From the NCBI RefSeq assembly GCF_902362185.1, contig NC_044498.1:42596036-42660035 (forward strand): a DNA stretch of 64,000 nt, given 5' to 3'. Each line of letters starts with the position of its first letter. Positions within the stretch are counted from its first letter, which is position 1. The stretch comes from Chanos chanos. Lineage: Eukaryota; Chordata; Actinopteri; Gonorynchiformes; Chanidae. The notes below the pieces were generated by a model that saw nothing but the letters and a program-made list of their open reading frames with translations, had not been told where the DNA came from and ran no database searches. Below, in pieces: positions 12,474 through 25,685 of this stretch. Made by a program: the position numbers and the translations under genes.

Positions 12474-14794
12474 TTTAACTGTGAGGTTAGCTTACAGTGT
12501 TACTGTAAATCATAAAAGATTTATGCTAATTAGACACTTGAAGAGAATATCTGTTGTGCGGCAGTACAACATGAATTAGAGATATTGGTTGCTCAACTTT
12601 GTCATTGCAACTTCCTTTTCCCCTTTTCTAGTCTGTTTCCAAGCAACTGTAACCTTGTCTCTGTTGTTTATTTACTATTTGGGCAAGTGTGGGCTTCCGT
12701 GCCCACAGTGTACTGCATCTGATTTTATCAATGTTTTCAGTAAATATTCTTTGATCTGATCCTGCTGTCGTTCCTGTCTCTCTCCCTCTGGCCCTCAGAG
12801 AGGACCAAGTAAACTTCAGGGGCTTCATGCGAACGCTGGCTCATTTCCGTCCGGTGGAGGACAACGAGAAGAACAAAGACCCAAACGCTGGAGAGCCCCT
12901 CAACAGCAGGACCAACAAACTACTCTGTGAGTCCCACGACCTTTACGCCGCACCATCCACCTCAGCTCTCTGTCAACACTGTAAAGGGCTAAAGGATTTT
13001 ATTGATTTTCGATAAGGGTACATAGGAACATTCTTAGCATTCCTTAACTTTTATATAAAGAGAGGGAGAGTTTAACATCTGCCTACCAATTTGGCAATCG
13101 CATTGTTTGCTCAGCCTTTACTGCAGAGAAACTTGTAGACCTGTCATGCAACTAAGCCGCCATTACTGAGCTGGAAATTGCACAGCATGTAATGCGCTGT
13201 AAGCCCTAACTCCACCCTCAGTGTGACTGTCCCTGTTTTAATATGACCCCCTTTGACTCCCCTGTTGAATTTAAACATGAGTCCTTTACTTTAAACCTAA
13301 ATGACCTGTTGTCCTGAACCTTTCAAACCCTCCTGCTCGGCCACCTGACTGTTAAGTCTGTATATGTGGCAGTACCTGTATATGTTACTGAGGGATGCCT
13401 AATTAAATGTGATTAAAGCCTTTGTAACATTGGAAACAGTGTAAATTTGGTGTGTTACATTAGCAATCACTTTTTAAACTGATCCGCCGACCAGCTTCCT
13501 GGCTGGTTATTTTTCAACGATTTTTCCATTGTTCTCACCTTTTTAGTTGCTTTCCGGCTGTATGACCTGGATAGGGATGACAAAATCTCCAGAGATGAAC
13601 TCCTGCAGGTGAGATTTATTTACACAGCATAAAGCAGAAAGTTCCTATATCTCCTCTCTGTTTGTATAGAGAAAACACTGATAGTTTTATTATGTACTCA
13701 AGAGATTTCCATACAGCTCCCTCCCAGTTACCTGATGGGCTGTTCAGTAAGACTCAGTGAGTGGGTGAATGAATGAAAGAACTGAGAGTGACATCAGTTG
13801 CCTCAGGTTCCCATTCCACTGGCTGTAAGCACTGTGCTGAATATATGTTTGAGTGGATCGGTCAGGCTTGTTATTAACTCTCAGTGATCTTTGAGTTTAA
13901 GGTTCAGAATCTTCTTCAAATGGGAGTCTGTGTTTCATTAGTTGGATGTGTTGAGTATAAACAGTTTTTAACTGCATCTACTCTTGCTTACTGTCTGTCT
14001 CTTCTGCTGACAGCCCAGTATTGTGGGCTGTATCCTGTACAACTCTGGATGTTAGCTTCCCTGATTAGCATGCAGATAAAGCAATATTTTTCAAGTTTCC
14101 TGACAGTCAGTTGTGTGTGTTCATTTTTCCTTCAGCGACGTTGTTTCCTCAATTCTGTTATGTCTCGGCACACGCGTCTTCCTCTTTCCTCTGCTCTCTT
14201 TTCTTCCTGTAAATAGATAATTTGTCGTTGTCAGTGAATAAATCAGTACGTGATGTATGTATGTGAGTGGGGAAGTAAACACTGTCGGTTTGTAGGTTCT
14301 GAGGATGATGGTTGGGGTGAACATCTCTGATGAGCAGTTGGGCAGCATTGCAGACAGAACCATTCAAGAGGCAGACACCAACGGAGACATGTGCATCTCC
14401 TTCAGCGAGTTCATCAAGGTGGGGGAACGTCAGAGGCTTTGCGTGGTGGCGTTACAGCCGTTTGTTTGACTGTGATGGACGGGATGTTATGAAACCAGGG
14501 TTCTCTGTTTGGGTGCCCCAGAGAGTTTGATTTAACCGCTCGTGTAAATTTGATCCGAGCTGAATGCGACTCACTGACTTAACCACTCGCTGACCTGCCA
14601 CCTGTAAGACGATGTGTATTTGAGGTGTTGAATGTGGATGAGAGACTTTGTCAGCTATCTTCAGTCTAATGCACTGTGGGTGATGTTTGCGCATTCCTGC
14701 ATTCGTGTGTATAATTGTGGTTTAATGGGCGTTGTTCCAGGTTTTGGAGAAGGTGGATGTGGAGCAGAAGATGAGCATCCGCTTCCTGCACTGA
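4567..14794 (+). CDS. chp1: Calcineurin B homologous protein 1 (7 coding exons, 195 aa)
   Basis: Coding exons are 4567-4633, 6725-6797, 9501-9581, 12799-12926, 13547-13608, 14296-14418 and 14741-14794. All have GT-AG borders and matching phases and give 195 residues, the same length as human CHP1. The protein starts MGSRASS, so glycine 2 is a myristoylation site. EF-hands 1 and 2 (about residues 26-95) are degenerate. EF-hands 3 (loop 123-134, with D123, D125, D127 and E134) and 4 (loop 164-175, with D164, N166, D168 and E175) are intact Ca2+ loops. It ends KMSIRFLH as in the family. CHP1 is known as an obligate cofactor of plasma-membrane Na+/H+ exchangers and an inhibitor of calcineurin; its role here is inferred by orthology. 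Intron 3 (9582-12798) contains a large fold-back element. chp2 and chp3 are less likely given the near identity to CHP1. Confidence 0.96.
10488..12331. mobile_element. Fold-back element with ~0.7-kb inverted repeats
   Basis: Sequence from about 10488 to 11200 reappears, reverse complemented and visibly diverged, at about 11645-12331. Matching landmarks include CCAAAACCAAGGCCT (10573) against its complement near 12235, TTTGAGGTCTCT (10951) against 11890, and ATAAAACAAGGCGTG (10989) against 11850. The outer ends read GGTCATTCCGTGTCAAATC on the left and, on the minus strand, GGCTCACTCTGTGCCAAATC on the right. The heptamer ATGTATA flanks both sides (10481-10487 and 12332-12338) and may be the target duplication, although the right copy touches an AT repeat. 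The loop of about 450 bp has no sizeable open frame, so the element is non-autonomous. The superfamily is not assigned. Confidence 0.8.
12339..12470. repeat. Compound (TA)n(TG)n(TA)n microsatellite
   Basis: A TA run (to 12380), a TG run (12381-12410), a palindromic centre TATATAGGCCTATATA and a second TA run (12421-12470). It directly abuts the right end of the fold-back element in chp1 intron 3. Short open frames here are repeat artefacts. Confidence 0.95.
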
Positions 14795-16620
14795 AGATTG
14801 CACACATGGACCAAACGCTGGTTGGAGGACTTTTGCCATATCAACAAAATCTCACCCCATTTTCAACACTCAGAGGAACTGCTTTACCTTCCCTTGAATA
14901 TTCTCTGACCATGTGTTAATTGTCTTGTCTTCTCATTTCATTGTCAGTGATAGCCTCTGCCTTGCACTGTTACCGTAATTGAAGGGAATACTAGCGTGCC
15001 TTGGATTTTCATACACGGTCACTACTGCTATTCCCCTAAGACTTTAAATCGTATTTATTCTAGACCCTTCCTGGGATCCATAAGAATGTTTTGGCACACA
15101 AGTCTCGGTCAAAGATTAAGTTTAGTCCAGGACTAAATTACATTTCTGAATGGAAGAGATTGCCCGTTCCCAATCTAATTAAGTGCAGGCCTGGTTTTAT
15201 TCTTGTTTGCGAGACTGGTCCTTTATTTATTAGATAATCTGTAGAAACAGTAACAGTAGAACATATTTTAACAGAATACTGTTTTTATTATTCCATATCA
15301 TGGCTGTCTTAGACATTATTCAGTCTGTTTTTAATGGAAGATTAACGATATTAAGAACAAATTTGCCAAGACAGTAGAACACTTAGAAATAAATTGTCAG
15401 AATGCTTTAACTTATTGAAATTGCAACTCTCCAAAGAACAATGATTCCACAATGACACAAAACAATGCCAATAAATTGTGTTTAAATGAGAGAGGGCTGC
15501 CACTAATGGCCATGTTAGGATATTTTATATGAATGTTCTATAAATTTGTTTTCTTCACTTTCACTAATGCTGAACCTGTAGTTATACTTTGGTGAAGGGA
15601 CTATGGGAGATCACTGCATTTACCATGGGGTGACATAGACTGGCCATCCAAAGTGCAACTGAACTTTATTCATGTCAGCTTCTGCGGAGGTATGGAGTTT
15701 AGCAGGGAGGTCCTCTTAGAGAACTTGGACAAAGTCATTTTCGCTGATATCTATCCCCTATCCATGCAGCTCCAAACCTTCGTAAATTGTCAGTGTAGTT
15801 AATAAAATAGATTGTGACATTGTTGATCAAAATTCTTGGCTGAAATCGGTTCCAAGAAGACCGCTGCTGCTCCAACCTGTAGGTTCAGTGCTTAACATCA
15901 GTCATCAAGTAATCCTTTAATGTTGGTTGATATTTAACTTTGCAGAATATTTATGGAACTCCTCTAGACCAGTGTCCACTGAAGTGCCATGGTGTCGTTA
16001 TCCGTGTTGATCAATATGACAAGGATACTTGGATGCTTTGAGCCAAATTCCTGGTAGTTTTCCCTCTCAATAATTCACTGCCAGTAAGTTGTCATGATCT
16101 CTGATTCATTCTTTGCCGGACTGGACCAGCCTTGTCCTTAGACTTGCTCATTCATGTGACTGCACTGAGTTCACTGTGCGTTCTGTGTGTGCTCAGTTAA
16201 AAAATCAATGTCATCATTGTCAAGTGATTAAGATCAGAACGAGTACAAAAGATAAACCGTTAATCTTTTTTTTTTTTAATCATTAATGTTTCTACATGCA
16301 TAGCTGTCCCCGGTACTTCAAAAGAAAGCCAGCAGTGCTCTCTGGTTCTCATTGTATGTAGATCTAAATAGTGTATATATTATGGGGAGGGGTCAGGTAC
16401 TGAACAAGCTGATTGCAGATCAGTTTCGTTAAGGACCGGAAAAAGAGCTTAACATTTAGAAATGGTCAGCAGCACTGTGTTGACACTTGCGGAAAAATGT
16501 GATTTTAGAATCAAATATGTCTCTATCTGAAGAAAGCTTTTTTTTTCTGTGATATATATAAGAACATAATTGATGAATGGTGTTTGGTTTTGATTATAAT
16601 AAAACATAAGTGCCATGAGT
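14795..16620 (+). other. Probable 3' UTR of chp1
   Basis: AT-rich sequence follows the stop codon with no further exon. AATAAA hexamers occur at about 15388, 15470, 15801 and 16598. Mammalian CHP1 has a 3' UTR of kilobase scale, so the signal at 16598-16603 is a reasonable distal end. The site actually used cannot be chosen from sequence alone. Confidence 0.5.
16598..16603 (+). terminator. Candidate distal poly(A) signal of chp1
   Basis: AATAAA about 1.8 kb past the stop codon. Earlier hexamers at 15388, 15470 and 15801 are alternatives. Confidence 0.4.
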
Positions 16621-18350
16621 GTGAGGGTTTTTTTTTTGTTTTTGTATTTTTTAAAATGTATAAAAAGAAGAATCCGTGCCATGGATAAATTAGGAACACA
16701 GTGCTTGTTGTCTGTAACTTTAACATTTATAATATATTTACACTGTAAACATCCTCTGAGAACAAATCATTTCCAGACTGTAATGCTTACTCATAGCTAC
16801 CTGTACAGACAGGTGTCTTAAAAAAGGCTTTGTAAACATATGGAGCATCAGACACAAAGACATCTGACTTTTCAATCAGTCAGTAATATCACATGAATAT
16901 GGTAACCTGTTGAACGGAATGGGAAAAATGCGAGAAGGCATGAGCACCTGCAAGTACTGACATACAGAAAAGGATAGACTTAGTTACAGACATTTAGCTG
17001 TAGGGTTTTAAAGAGAATCACTTTGTCAACAAAGAGAGATTAATACAGACAAAATCTGACTCTGTCCTTTAGTTTATTGCAGAAAATGCCCACGCACACA
17101 TTTTTTGCAGCATGTCGCCCTCTTGTGGTCAAGACTATGTATTCAGCTAAATTTAATTAAATAGTATGGATTGCCAGGGTAAACAGCATTTTGTGTTAGC
17201 ATTTTTCACTCTGTATTTTTTCATGATGCATATGAATAATAACTAATTACTTAAATCTTAAGCTTGAAACATGTAAAGTACGTGATTTTATTTGGTTAAA
17301 GTTTCTCAGAGAAAAAATATTTACTCATCATATTATTCTCTAAAATAAAAAAAAAACAGAGAGAGAGAGAGAGAGAGAGAGAATCAAAATGCAATTGAGA
17401 TAAATCTGCTTTTGTTGGCAGTTGAGTTTATCTCATTTGGTGAGCTGCTTTGAAGTCTCCCATCGCTTCTTGTGTTGCCTGGCAATAGAAATACAGACAT
17501 AAAATCTTTTAGCCTGACATACACACTGTGTGTTTGATATCACTGGGAATATAAACTGAAAATAGTCATATCTACAGTAATATATGGCAAAGGATTTTGA
17601 AGATGATGCTGATGTGAAACTGATTTTTAAGTATTGGTCCAGAATTTCTTATTAAGGTCATTGAAATCACGAAGAAAACTGACTTATGAGCAGCATATCT
17701 TAGCAGCATATCTCCAATATACACAGCCCTCTGTTGTAATGGCAGTCTCATTCTCCAAACTTGAACCTGGTGGATAATTAGTGACTTGAATTAAGAAAAG
17801 CAGTCAGCAAGTGAAGTATCTCAAACAAACATTTTACAAAATGTTTGTACGTTTCAGGTACCTAAAACACTACAGAGGATGATTTCATATTGTCAAACAT
17901 AGAAGAAGGGTGCACAAAACACTTAAAGGCTGCAATGAACATTTTGGCTCATTCGGGGCGCATTTGGAGCATTTGTCTGATCATTCATTACTATACTTAA
18001 CAAACAGTTCACAATTTTCATTAGACTAATTTGTTCACATTTTTGAGGAGCATCATCTAACTTCCTGTTTTTACTATTTTTCTGCTTGTTTTTAAATAAA
18101 GTCTGGACTTTTACGCACGTCTGAAATCGGAAAACCTCGTTTTCACCCAGGACGTAATTTCCGCTTTGTACTTCTGCAACGCGAGTGTCTTTGTTAGCAT
18201 TTTGGCTGCATGTCCACGGAAGCAGAGTCAGTTTATTTGCTCCACGTTATCAGTTTGGAAAATTGATTGTATTGGAAGTTACTTGACTTTAGTATACCCT
18301 GATACAAGTAATTATACATTTTAGCGGTTCCGTGTTCAATTCAGCGAAAT
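16621..18350. other. chp1-khdrbs1 intergenic region
   Basis: No exon was recognised. It contains a GA run at about 17359-17382 and a CTCF-like motif on the minus strand at 17114-17128. The last 250 bp before 18351 are richer in CpG and should hold the khdrbs1 promoter and 5' UTR. No TATA box is obvious. Confidence 0.5.
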
Positions 18351-21300
18351 ATGGACGCAAATAAAGACAATCGCAACAACAAGAGGAAGACCAGTGTCAA
18401 AATGGACAGTGAAAGCAAGTACCTACCAGAGTTACTTGCAGAAAAAGACAGTTTGGATGCGTCATTTACACACGCAATGAAACTTCTTACCGAGGGTAAA
18501 TACTGCATTTTTGCTTTCAATTGCTCCTTTGCCTAATTTCTGTGAACTGAATTTTTGTTCAGAAATTCATAGGGCTATGCGAAGTAGGCCCACCTAGCGA
18601 GTTAGTGGTTTGCTACTTGCGTTTGAACATATCCAAGAGGTGAGCTTAACCGTATACTCTCACGTGTCCGGTTAAGGATAGCAATCTTTCGCCTGTGGTT
18701 ATTACTGATTTCTTCGGTGTTGGGTTCTAATTAGCGTTTTCCTGCCAAGAAAAGTTTCAGTGATTCATTGATCTTCGATACGATAATACAGGTTGTGGCA
18801 AATGTGGTAAAGTATCATTGTAATATTGCTGTAGTACAATCTGTTCTGTTCATTGTAAGTAATTATGTTTCTAGAGTTGCGAAGCAAGTAAGTTAATCAT
18901 TGCCGCAACATATACTCTTTACACCTGCGTTAGTTCAGGTAGCCTTGGTAAGCTGTGTTGTTACTGTTACCCAGAGATACCGTGAACCAATTACAGCCAT
19001 TCATTCACACTGTCCTGTATGTGTCCGATGGAAGTACACACGAAAATAGTCTTTTACGAGCCAGTTGGTCAGTTAACTATAGGATGCACTTGTGTGATTG
19101 CCCTTGACCACCTCAAAATTCTCAAGTGAAATCCACAACTGATACACAGTAACCCCAGGAAAGCGGTTGATCATGTAGATCTGCAACCTATTCTGTCCTA
19201 ATTTCCTAAACTGCTCACATATATCGCATATTTAATGTACGCCAAACGATAATAATATCATTCTGTTTCCGATACCAGCGGAGGGGCTGTTCTCCAACAT
19301 GATCAGTTCTCTCCAAGACCCGAGCGCCTTTTCATTTCTGATGTTTTTCTTTTCTCAGAGTAGAGGAATGACGTCTATTGGATACTTGAAAGAATTGAGT
19401 CGATGTGCACTTAATTACCTCACAATAACTGTGTGACTTGTTGAAGACAGTTTTGGGTTGGTGCAAATTTGGGATTTGATTCATTTTGAGGGAAGCCTTC
19501 CCTTTGATTAAAGGTCTGCGGGTTACATAAGTTTCAAAAGGAAACTGCAATTAGAAGTTTTTCCCTGTAATGCACTCTCTTGACAGATGAGAAATGTTTT
19601 TAATTAGCTTGTTTACCTCTTCACAGAGATCGAAAGGATTCAGAAAGGTGAGCCCAAAAAGGAGGGTGAGACATACTTGGATCTGTTCACTACAAAGAAT
19701 GTTCGTGTGAAAGAGAGGGTACTTATTCCTGTTAAGCAGTATCCACGGGTGAGTGTATTCCAAAGTTCTGTCAATCTGTCAGTCTGGATTTGTCTTTGTA
19801 TTCGTGTGCAGCGGTCTTGTAGACCAGTAATTACACTGTGTTTGTGATATCCACGCTGTTTTAAACATGCAGTATTTTCAATAATTGCGTTGATACCCGG
19901 TTCTTCCTGTTTTATATCCATTCACCAAAGTGAGAGGAGGGTGAATTAATATTCAAATGCAGTCTCTGTTTTTAACAGCTGGCATTAGAGCTGTCCTTTT
20001 CAATACTTTAATGTGTTATCTTGACCCTGCTATCCTGATTTGTCTGTATAACTTAAGGAAGTGTGAAAACACAAAATGAACCAATTTTAATACCCTAGAG
20101 GAGTAGGTTTTCTGGGGTTTTTTAACCAATTACATAAAGCAAGTAATTTAGGTGTTGCCAAAAAGGTATATTGACATAAAGGGAAACTTTTCCATTTTGA
20201 CAGATCTCTTCCATTTTGACTTAAATGTCCACTTGCAAAATTCATGTGCTAGCTTATATCTTTATTCCTTTACTCCTGCAGTGGTTTAAAAGACCCAGGT
20301 GTGAACTATTGCCTTCAAGTTGCTATCATGGTGTTTTTAGTGTACTTGTGAAAGAATGATGCCACCACCTGCTCGTATTTAGTTTGGTGACATCATTTAA
20401 CCCGAACCTTTAGTTCAGTAAAACTCTCCAACATAATTGAAAAGTAAGATAACAACTCCTAACTGTCCTTATTTCACCTCATCAAACTGTGTTTGTTTCC
20501 CCTGCTTTTTGCTTGTGAGTGGATTCTGTAGTAATTCATATTGATGCGTATGCTCCTCAGTTCAACTTTGTGGGGAAGATTCTGGGACCACAAGGCAGCA
20601 CCATTAAACGGCTACAGGAGGAGACGGGCGCCAAGATCTCAGTGCTGGGGAAGGGATCCATGAGGGACAAAAACAAGGTGTGACACAAACATGTGAAATG
20701 GTTGATGCTACTAGCAGAACATCTGGGTGTGAGGGTGGGAATGGTGAGGTTTGCTGTCATTACTTGTAGCTTCTCCCCCCCCCCCCCCCTCATTTTTTGC
20801 TCTGTTTTATTTGGTTGTTGAAGGAGGAGGAGCTGAGAAAAGGTGGTGAGCCCAAATACGCCCACCTGGCCATGGAGCTGCATGTGTTCATTGAGGTGTT
20901 TGCTCCAGTGCCTGAGTGCTACCTGCGTATGGCACACGCTATGGAAGAGATCAAAAAGTTTCTCGTACCAGTAAGTCTAACGTTTGCTCTGTGTAATTAT
21001 CTGTTTACAACTTTATAACCTACACTAGCCAGTATGGGTTGACAAAGGGGCTGGAGGCTGGTTGCATTAAAGGTTTTGTCATGAGAATGAATAAGCTTGC
21101 GGATGATGGAGAGTTTTTTTTTTTTTTTGTTCCATCTCCCAGGTGGATAACGTGGAAGACATGCACCAGGATCAGTATATGGACATGGGCTATCTGAATG
21201 GTGCTCAGGGTGCCCCCTCCAGAGGCAGAGGGGCGCCGCCAGTCAGGGGCCGTGGTGCACCACCTCCGCCCATGGTGGTTCCCAGGTCAGAAATCCTCCA

Positions 21301-23262
21301 TCATTATCCGTCATTAAGACCCAGAACTATGACGTTGGGTTCAGTGAGGAGATGACAAAAAGGAAATGCATTGCTGAAAAGAAAAAAAAGGCTGACTTCC
21401 CTCAATTGTTGTATGTTTATGGCTTGATAATGTGTCTGATATTCTCTACAATAGTTTAACTGCCTTGTTCATGTAAAAAATCTGCAGCCTTTTGTGTGCA
21501 CTGGTCACCATTTTTATGTCATTTTTATGCCGCAGGTTTGATTAGAGAGCATCTTACGCAGTTTCTGGCTGAAGATTGACATATCTTTTATCTGATCTGT
21601 CGTTATATTTTATGCTTCCAGGGGTCGAGGAATGCCACCCCGTGGAGGTGCACCGCGTGGCGGTGTTCCAAGGGGAGGCCCTGGTGGAGGAGGCGCAACA
21701 AGAGGTGTTCCTGTGGGTCGTGGTGGCCCTCCACCTCCAGGCCCCAACAGAGGAGGTGGTGCTTCACGGGCCAGACCTCCCATGCCAGCCCAGAGGATGG
21801 CTCCATCTCCAGCACTGTCTCACCAACACCAGCCACCTCAGCACCAGCCGCCACCCAAGCCAGAGCCCTATGAGGACTATGTGAGTGACTGACCCTCAGA
21901 CAAAACCAAACCGCAGGATTATCTCAACCCTCTTCCATATTCCATAATGTTCTTTCTTTTTTGTTTTTAATCATCATTCTCTTTTGGTTTCAGAAAACTG
22001 AATTAGATGTGGTTTAAATTGTCTCGCTGGCTAGTGAAGTGTGTATTTTTTACTCTTCAGGAAGCTTTTATCTGTAGAGTAAATTACTATGTTCCAAAAA
22101 GCACTTTGTTTCCGTAGTCATTATATTACAAAAGACAGGTCCCACCAAGCAATGAAGATAAATGGCCTTTGAAGGAAATTGCTGAGAACTTACCAGTGAC
22201 CTATTTGAGTTGTTTGTCCTTGGATGGAAAGAACTCATTGCCGCACTTGAACTGGAACACAATCTGGTCTATTAAACACTCTGACACTTACAGAGCCCTT
22301 ACTGTGCGTTATCATTAAAAAACGATACAGTAAAACCTTTAACTTGTCTAGCTATTTGTATGACAAAAAAAAAAAAAAAACGCTTCGTTTGTTTGGGCCT
22401 TTGACCCATCTTATCATTTTTCTGCCTGCAGTCCTACGAGGAGAGCTACAGCGAGCCAGCTTACGAAGGTTATGACAACTATTACAGCCAGGCCCCACCA
22501 CAAGCGTGAGTAACGTCTGCTTCCGTTTATCTGCACACCTTCCCAGATGGCCTCCCTGAGGCCTCTGTGGGTTCACTGATGTTGACGTGGTTCATTTTAG
22601 CTCGTGGTTCAACTGTAATCTGATCTCAGCAGACAAAACAGTTACTGTCCTAGCACAAGGTCATTTATAACATATATAGTAAGGTTAGTACGGTAAGTAT
22701 CCTTACGTTAATGTTTTAGCAGTTTTGTTACTCCAAATTACCAGTGTTCTGCAGTGATCATCTTTATTTTCTTTCTTTTTTTTTTTTCCACAGAGAAACT
22801 GAATACTATGACTACGGTCATGGTGAGCCACAAGAAACCTACGAGTCCTACGGTAAGAAACCAGCCTGACGTGAGTGGAACAGCCTGTAACATTAGAAAC
22901 AGGGAGCTGGTGTATTCATTTTCTTAGGAATGACGGCGAAACCACTGACATATGACACTTTACTTGTGTAAGGGATAGTAACAGACACACTGCAGTTTTC
23001 ACTAAAAACAAAACAAGAGTTCATTTGGTTCATTTCAATTTATGTAATAAGAGTGATCAATTCCCAGTAACCTCAAAGAGGGTTTAGTAACATCTTTTGA
23101 TTTTTCCATGTACGTTTTCTGTGCTCTGACTGTGTACCTGTGTCTGTGTCTGTCTTTGTAGCTGAAGATGACTGGGAAGGTGGAGCATGGGGAAATGGTG
23201 GAGGAAAAGCCCCCCCACGTCAGAAATCCGCTTACCGGGATCACCCTTATCAAAGATACTGA
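18351..23262 (+). CDS. khdrbs1: KH-domain RNA-binding, signal transduction-associated protein 1 (Sam68), 9 exons, 388 aa
   Basis: Exons are 18351-18495, 19627-19748, 20561-20677, 20824-20970, 21143-21285, 21622-21880, 22432-22505, 22794-22852 and 23162-23262; phases agree throughout. The order of parts is a short basic start, QUA1 (about 23-55), a KH domain (about 82-175) with the GPQG loop at 98-101 and [18 protein letters not shown]2, an RG/RGG and proline-rich stretch (about 200-300), a tyrosine-rich tail (308-356) and a basic C-terminus ending RDHPYQRY, which in Sam68 carries the nuclear localisation signal and tyrosine kinase sites. Sam68 dimerises through QUA1, binds A/U-rich RNA and controls splicing and signalling. 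The N-terminus is much shorter than the 443-residue human protein, as I recall for fish forms. Exon 4 follows a polypyrimidine tract containing 15 C. Which teleost paralogue this is (a or b) was not resolved. Confidence 0.95.
20775..20789 (+). repeat. C15 run in the khdrbs1 intron 3 acceptor region
   Basis: An uninterrupted C run 34 bases before the exon 4 acceptor, where the polypyrimidine tract and branch site are expected. Homopolymer length is prone to both assembly error and real polymorphism. Confidence 0.85.
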
Positions 23263-23701
23263 AAGCCGTCTCACAGGGTTGCCCCAGCGACCCCATCCCA
23301 TTGTAACTCCTTTTAACAGTTCAAGTAATTTTAGTTCTATTTACCGTTTTGACACTGACTGCTTTTTTTTTATTGCTTTTGTGGCCTGCAACATTTGAAG
23401 GCACCACAGTCTTGCATATTTAACTAAGAGGACAAGTACTTTCAAATTTTCTGTTTCCTCTCTTGTGCATTTTTCGTGAATATAACTGCTACTGATTAGA
23501 ATGGCTGAAACATTCAGTCTAAAAAAGGTTCGTTTATTATTAGATTTTACACATAGCCAAACTTACCAAAAGTCATCTCATTTTGATTTGATTTGCTTCA
23601 TGAACAAAATTATTTCGTGGCAGTTGTAATCTTCCTCCGGGGAGCCATTTCAGTCATTTTGAGCTTTAACATGTTAAAATCTGTGAACTAGTATTTTTTA
23701 C

Positions 23702-23704
23702 TAC

Positions 23705-23736
<32 letters not shown>
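23702..23736. repeat. ATT trinucleotide microsatellite
   Basis: A run of ATT units in the khdrbs1 3' UTR region. Confidence 0.9.
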
Positions 23737-23737
<1 letters not shown>

Positions 23738-24240
23738 ACGTCAACAACTTCATGAATGGGAAAAAATAATAAAAAAAAAAATTTACTGTAAGAAATGCAG
23801 CATAAGAATGTTAGGTAAACATTGTTTTTGTGGGAGACTCTCACGCAATCTGTAAATTTGACTAAAAAAAAAAAAAAATTAAAAAAAAAATATCAAAGGG
23901 TACTATTAGACCATTCAGAACTCCTCCTAAAATGTCCCACTAAAACACTGTGCTATTCACTCTAACAGGTGTGTCAGATTCTCTTGGTGCAGTTTTTTTA
24001 GATGGAAAGAGAGCACTTCTATAAAGACTTCTCTCAAGTATTAGTCCATCATATAGCTGGGGCTACCGGTCAAGTTGTCGCGTAGCTTTGCCCCATAATA
24101 CGTAGATACAATACAGAAACCATACATATCCGCTCATTGTTGTCTTAAGTTTTGCTTTCTCCAAAAGTGAGCAATAATTGTACACGTTGTTCTAAATAGG
24201 GAACTAAATATGTTCAAAAAATGTTCTACTGCAGTTTGTC

Positions 24241-24246
24241 AATAAA
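24241..24246 (+). terminator. Candidate khdrbs1 poly(A) signal
   Basis: AATAAA 979 bp past the stop codon, preceded by CTGCAGTTTGTC and followed by a T-rich region. Confidence 0.5.
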
Positions 24247-25685
24247 GCCCAGTTTCCTTTTCATCCAAAAAAAAACTGTTTTTTTTTTTTTTTCCTGTCA
24301 TGCCAAACAAATAAATGTCGACAAATAACTAAAAACATCCTACTGCGGTTTTCAGTATGTTGGGGGAAAGAAAAGTTTATCGATTTAAAATATTGCATGC
24401 AGTTAAATAACACTTCATGCATTATGTGGAAAAGTGACTGTTCTTCTTTTATGAAAGAACACAGGTACTTCTTATGAACCAACACATTGTGTATAAACCG
24501 TTATTAAGTAGCTCGATAAGAAAATGTTGGCAGCTCGTTAAAATCATTTAAAAAATCATTAAGGTGTCCAGTAAATTATAAAAGCCTTTGAATAGAGGTT
24601 TTGCACAGGAGCAAACTCCTCTTTGGAATATAATTTTTCTTCAGATTGTTAAAAGCGATCAAATGTGGTCTTCCCATGTGGTGTATTTTCGCTCATGAAC
24701 AGAAGAGCAAAAGATGCCGTAATCCTATCCATAGTTCAAAGCTATGCATTAACGATTTATACACAATCTACGTCAGACCGCGTCACGTCTAATTATTTGT
24801 TATTTGATGAACAGAATTTTAATGTTTAATGAACAGTAAGTGCTGTTACTGAACTGCACCAGAGTTGGCCATCGTAGTTTTATACTTGTAGTCCCTGATG
24901 TAATAAAAACTGTTACTTCTTATTCTTCATCTTTTTCTTTTATTGAAAAGGATCTTGAGGTAAGACCTGTGAAGTCACCTCTAAAAAGCCGATAGCTTCC
25001 CTTTAAGTGAAGGTAAAGTATTCTCAAATATCACCTGCAAATCTCAAGACGGATTTAATCTCGGGGTTTGTGCTTAAGCGCGCAAATTCCAAAAACACAA
25101 AAAAAGAAAAACGAAAGAAAGAAAGTGAAGGGGAAAAACGTGTTATTGATCTGCTCATCGAGACAAAAAAAAACTCGCTGGCTGATTTATTAAAGAGAAA
25201 AAATTTCAGAAGGAAGGATGCTTTAAGCCTTGAGTACAGCCCAAAAAGGTAATATTAACCCAGAAATCTGATTCTTAATACAACTTTTATTTTTCATTCA
25301 TGTTTAAAAAATAACAGTTGAGTTCTAGGTCTCTGCAAGCTCAAACATTTAGAAATTTTAAAAACAGTATGCAAACACATTGCTTAGGTTTTTGCCAAAA
25401 ACTACTGATTACTGAAAGATTTTCTGTAGAGTATAAGTGTAAATGTTATGCTACTCTTACAGTACTTAAAATCAGAGTGAATCAAATATGAATAGACATG
25501 GAAATATTTTTTTTTCTGATGGTAATCTTAAAAATTTAGAAAAAAAAAAAAACATTCTTTGATACCATAATAAAAGCCACTAAGCTTGAGTTACATAACT
25601 TTCTTTTCTTTTTGCAAAACATAACTATTACATTTGTGACAATGTGTTTAACTTTCTGAATGATTCCTATTGTGTTCTTCCTCAG

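Noticed and set aside
12223-12515. Open frames rich in I, Y, C and V
   Set aside because: They are translations of the TA/TG microsatellite.
25007-25252. Lysine-rich 81-residue open frame downstream of khdrbs1
   Set aside because: AT-rich composition, no domain, no splice context; it lies between the two poly(A) signals.
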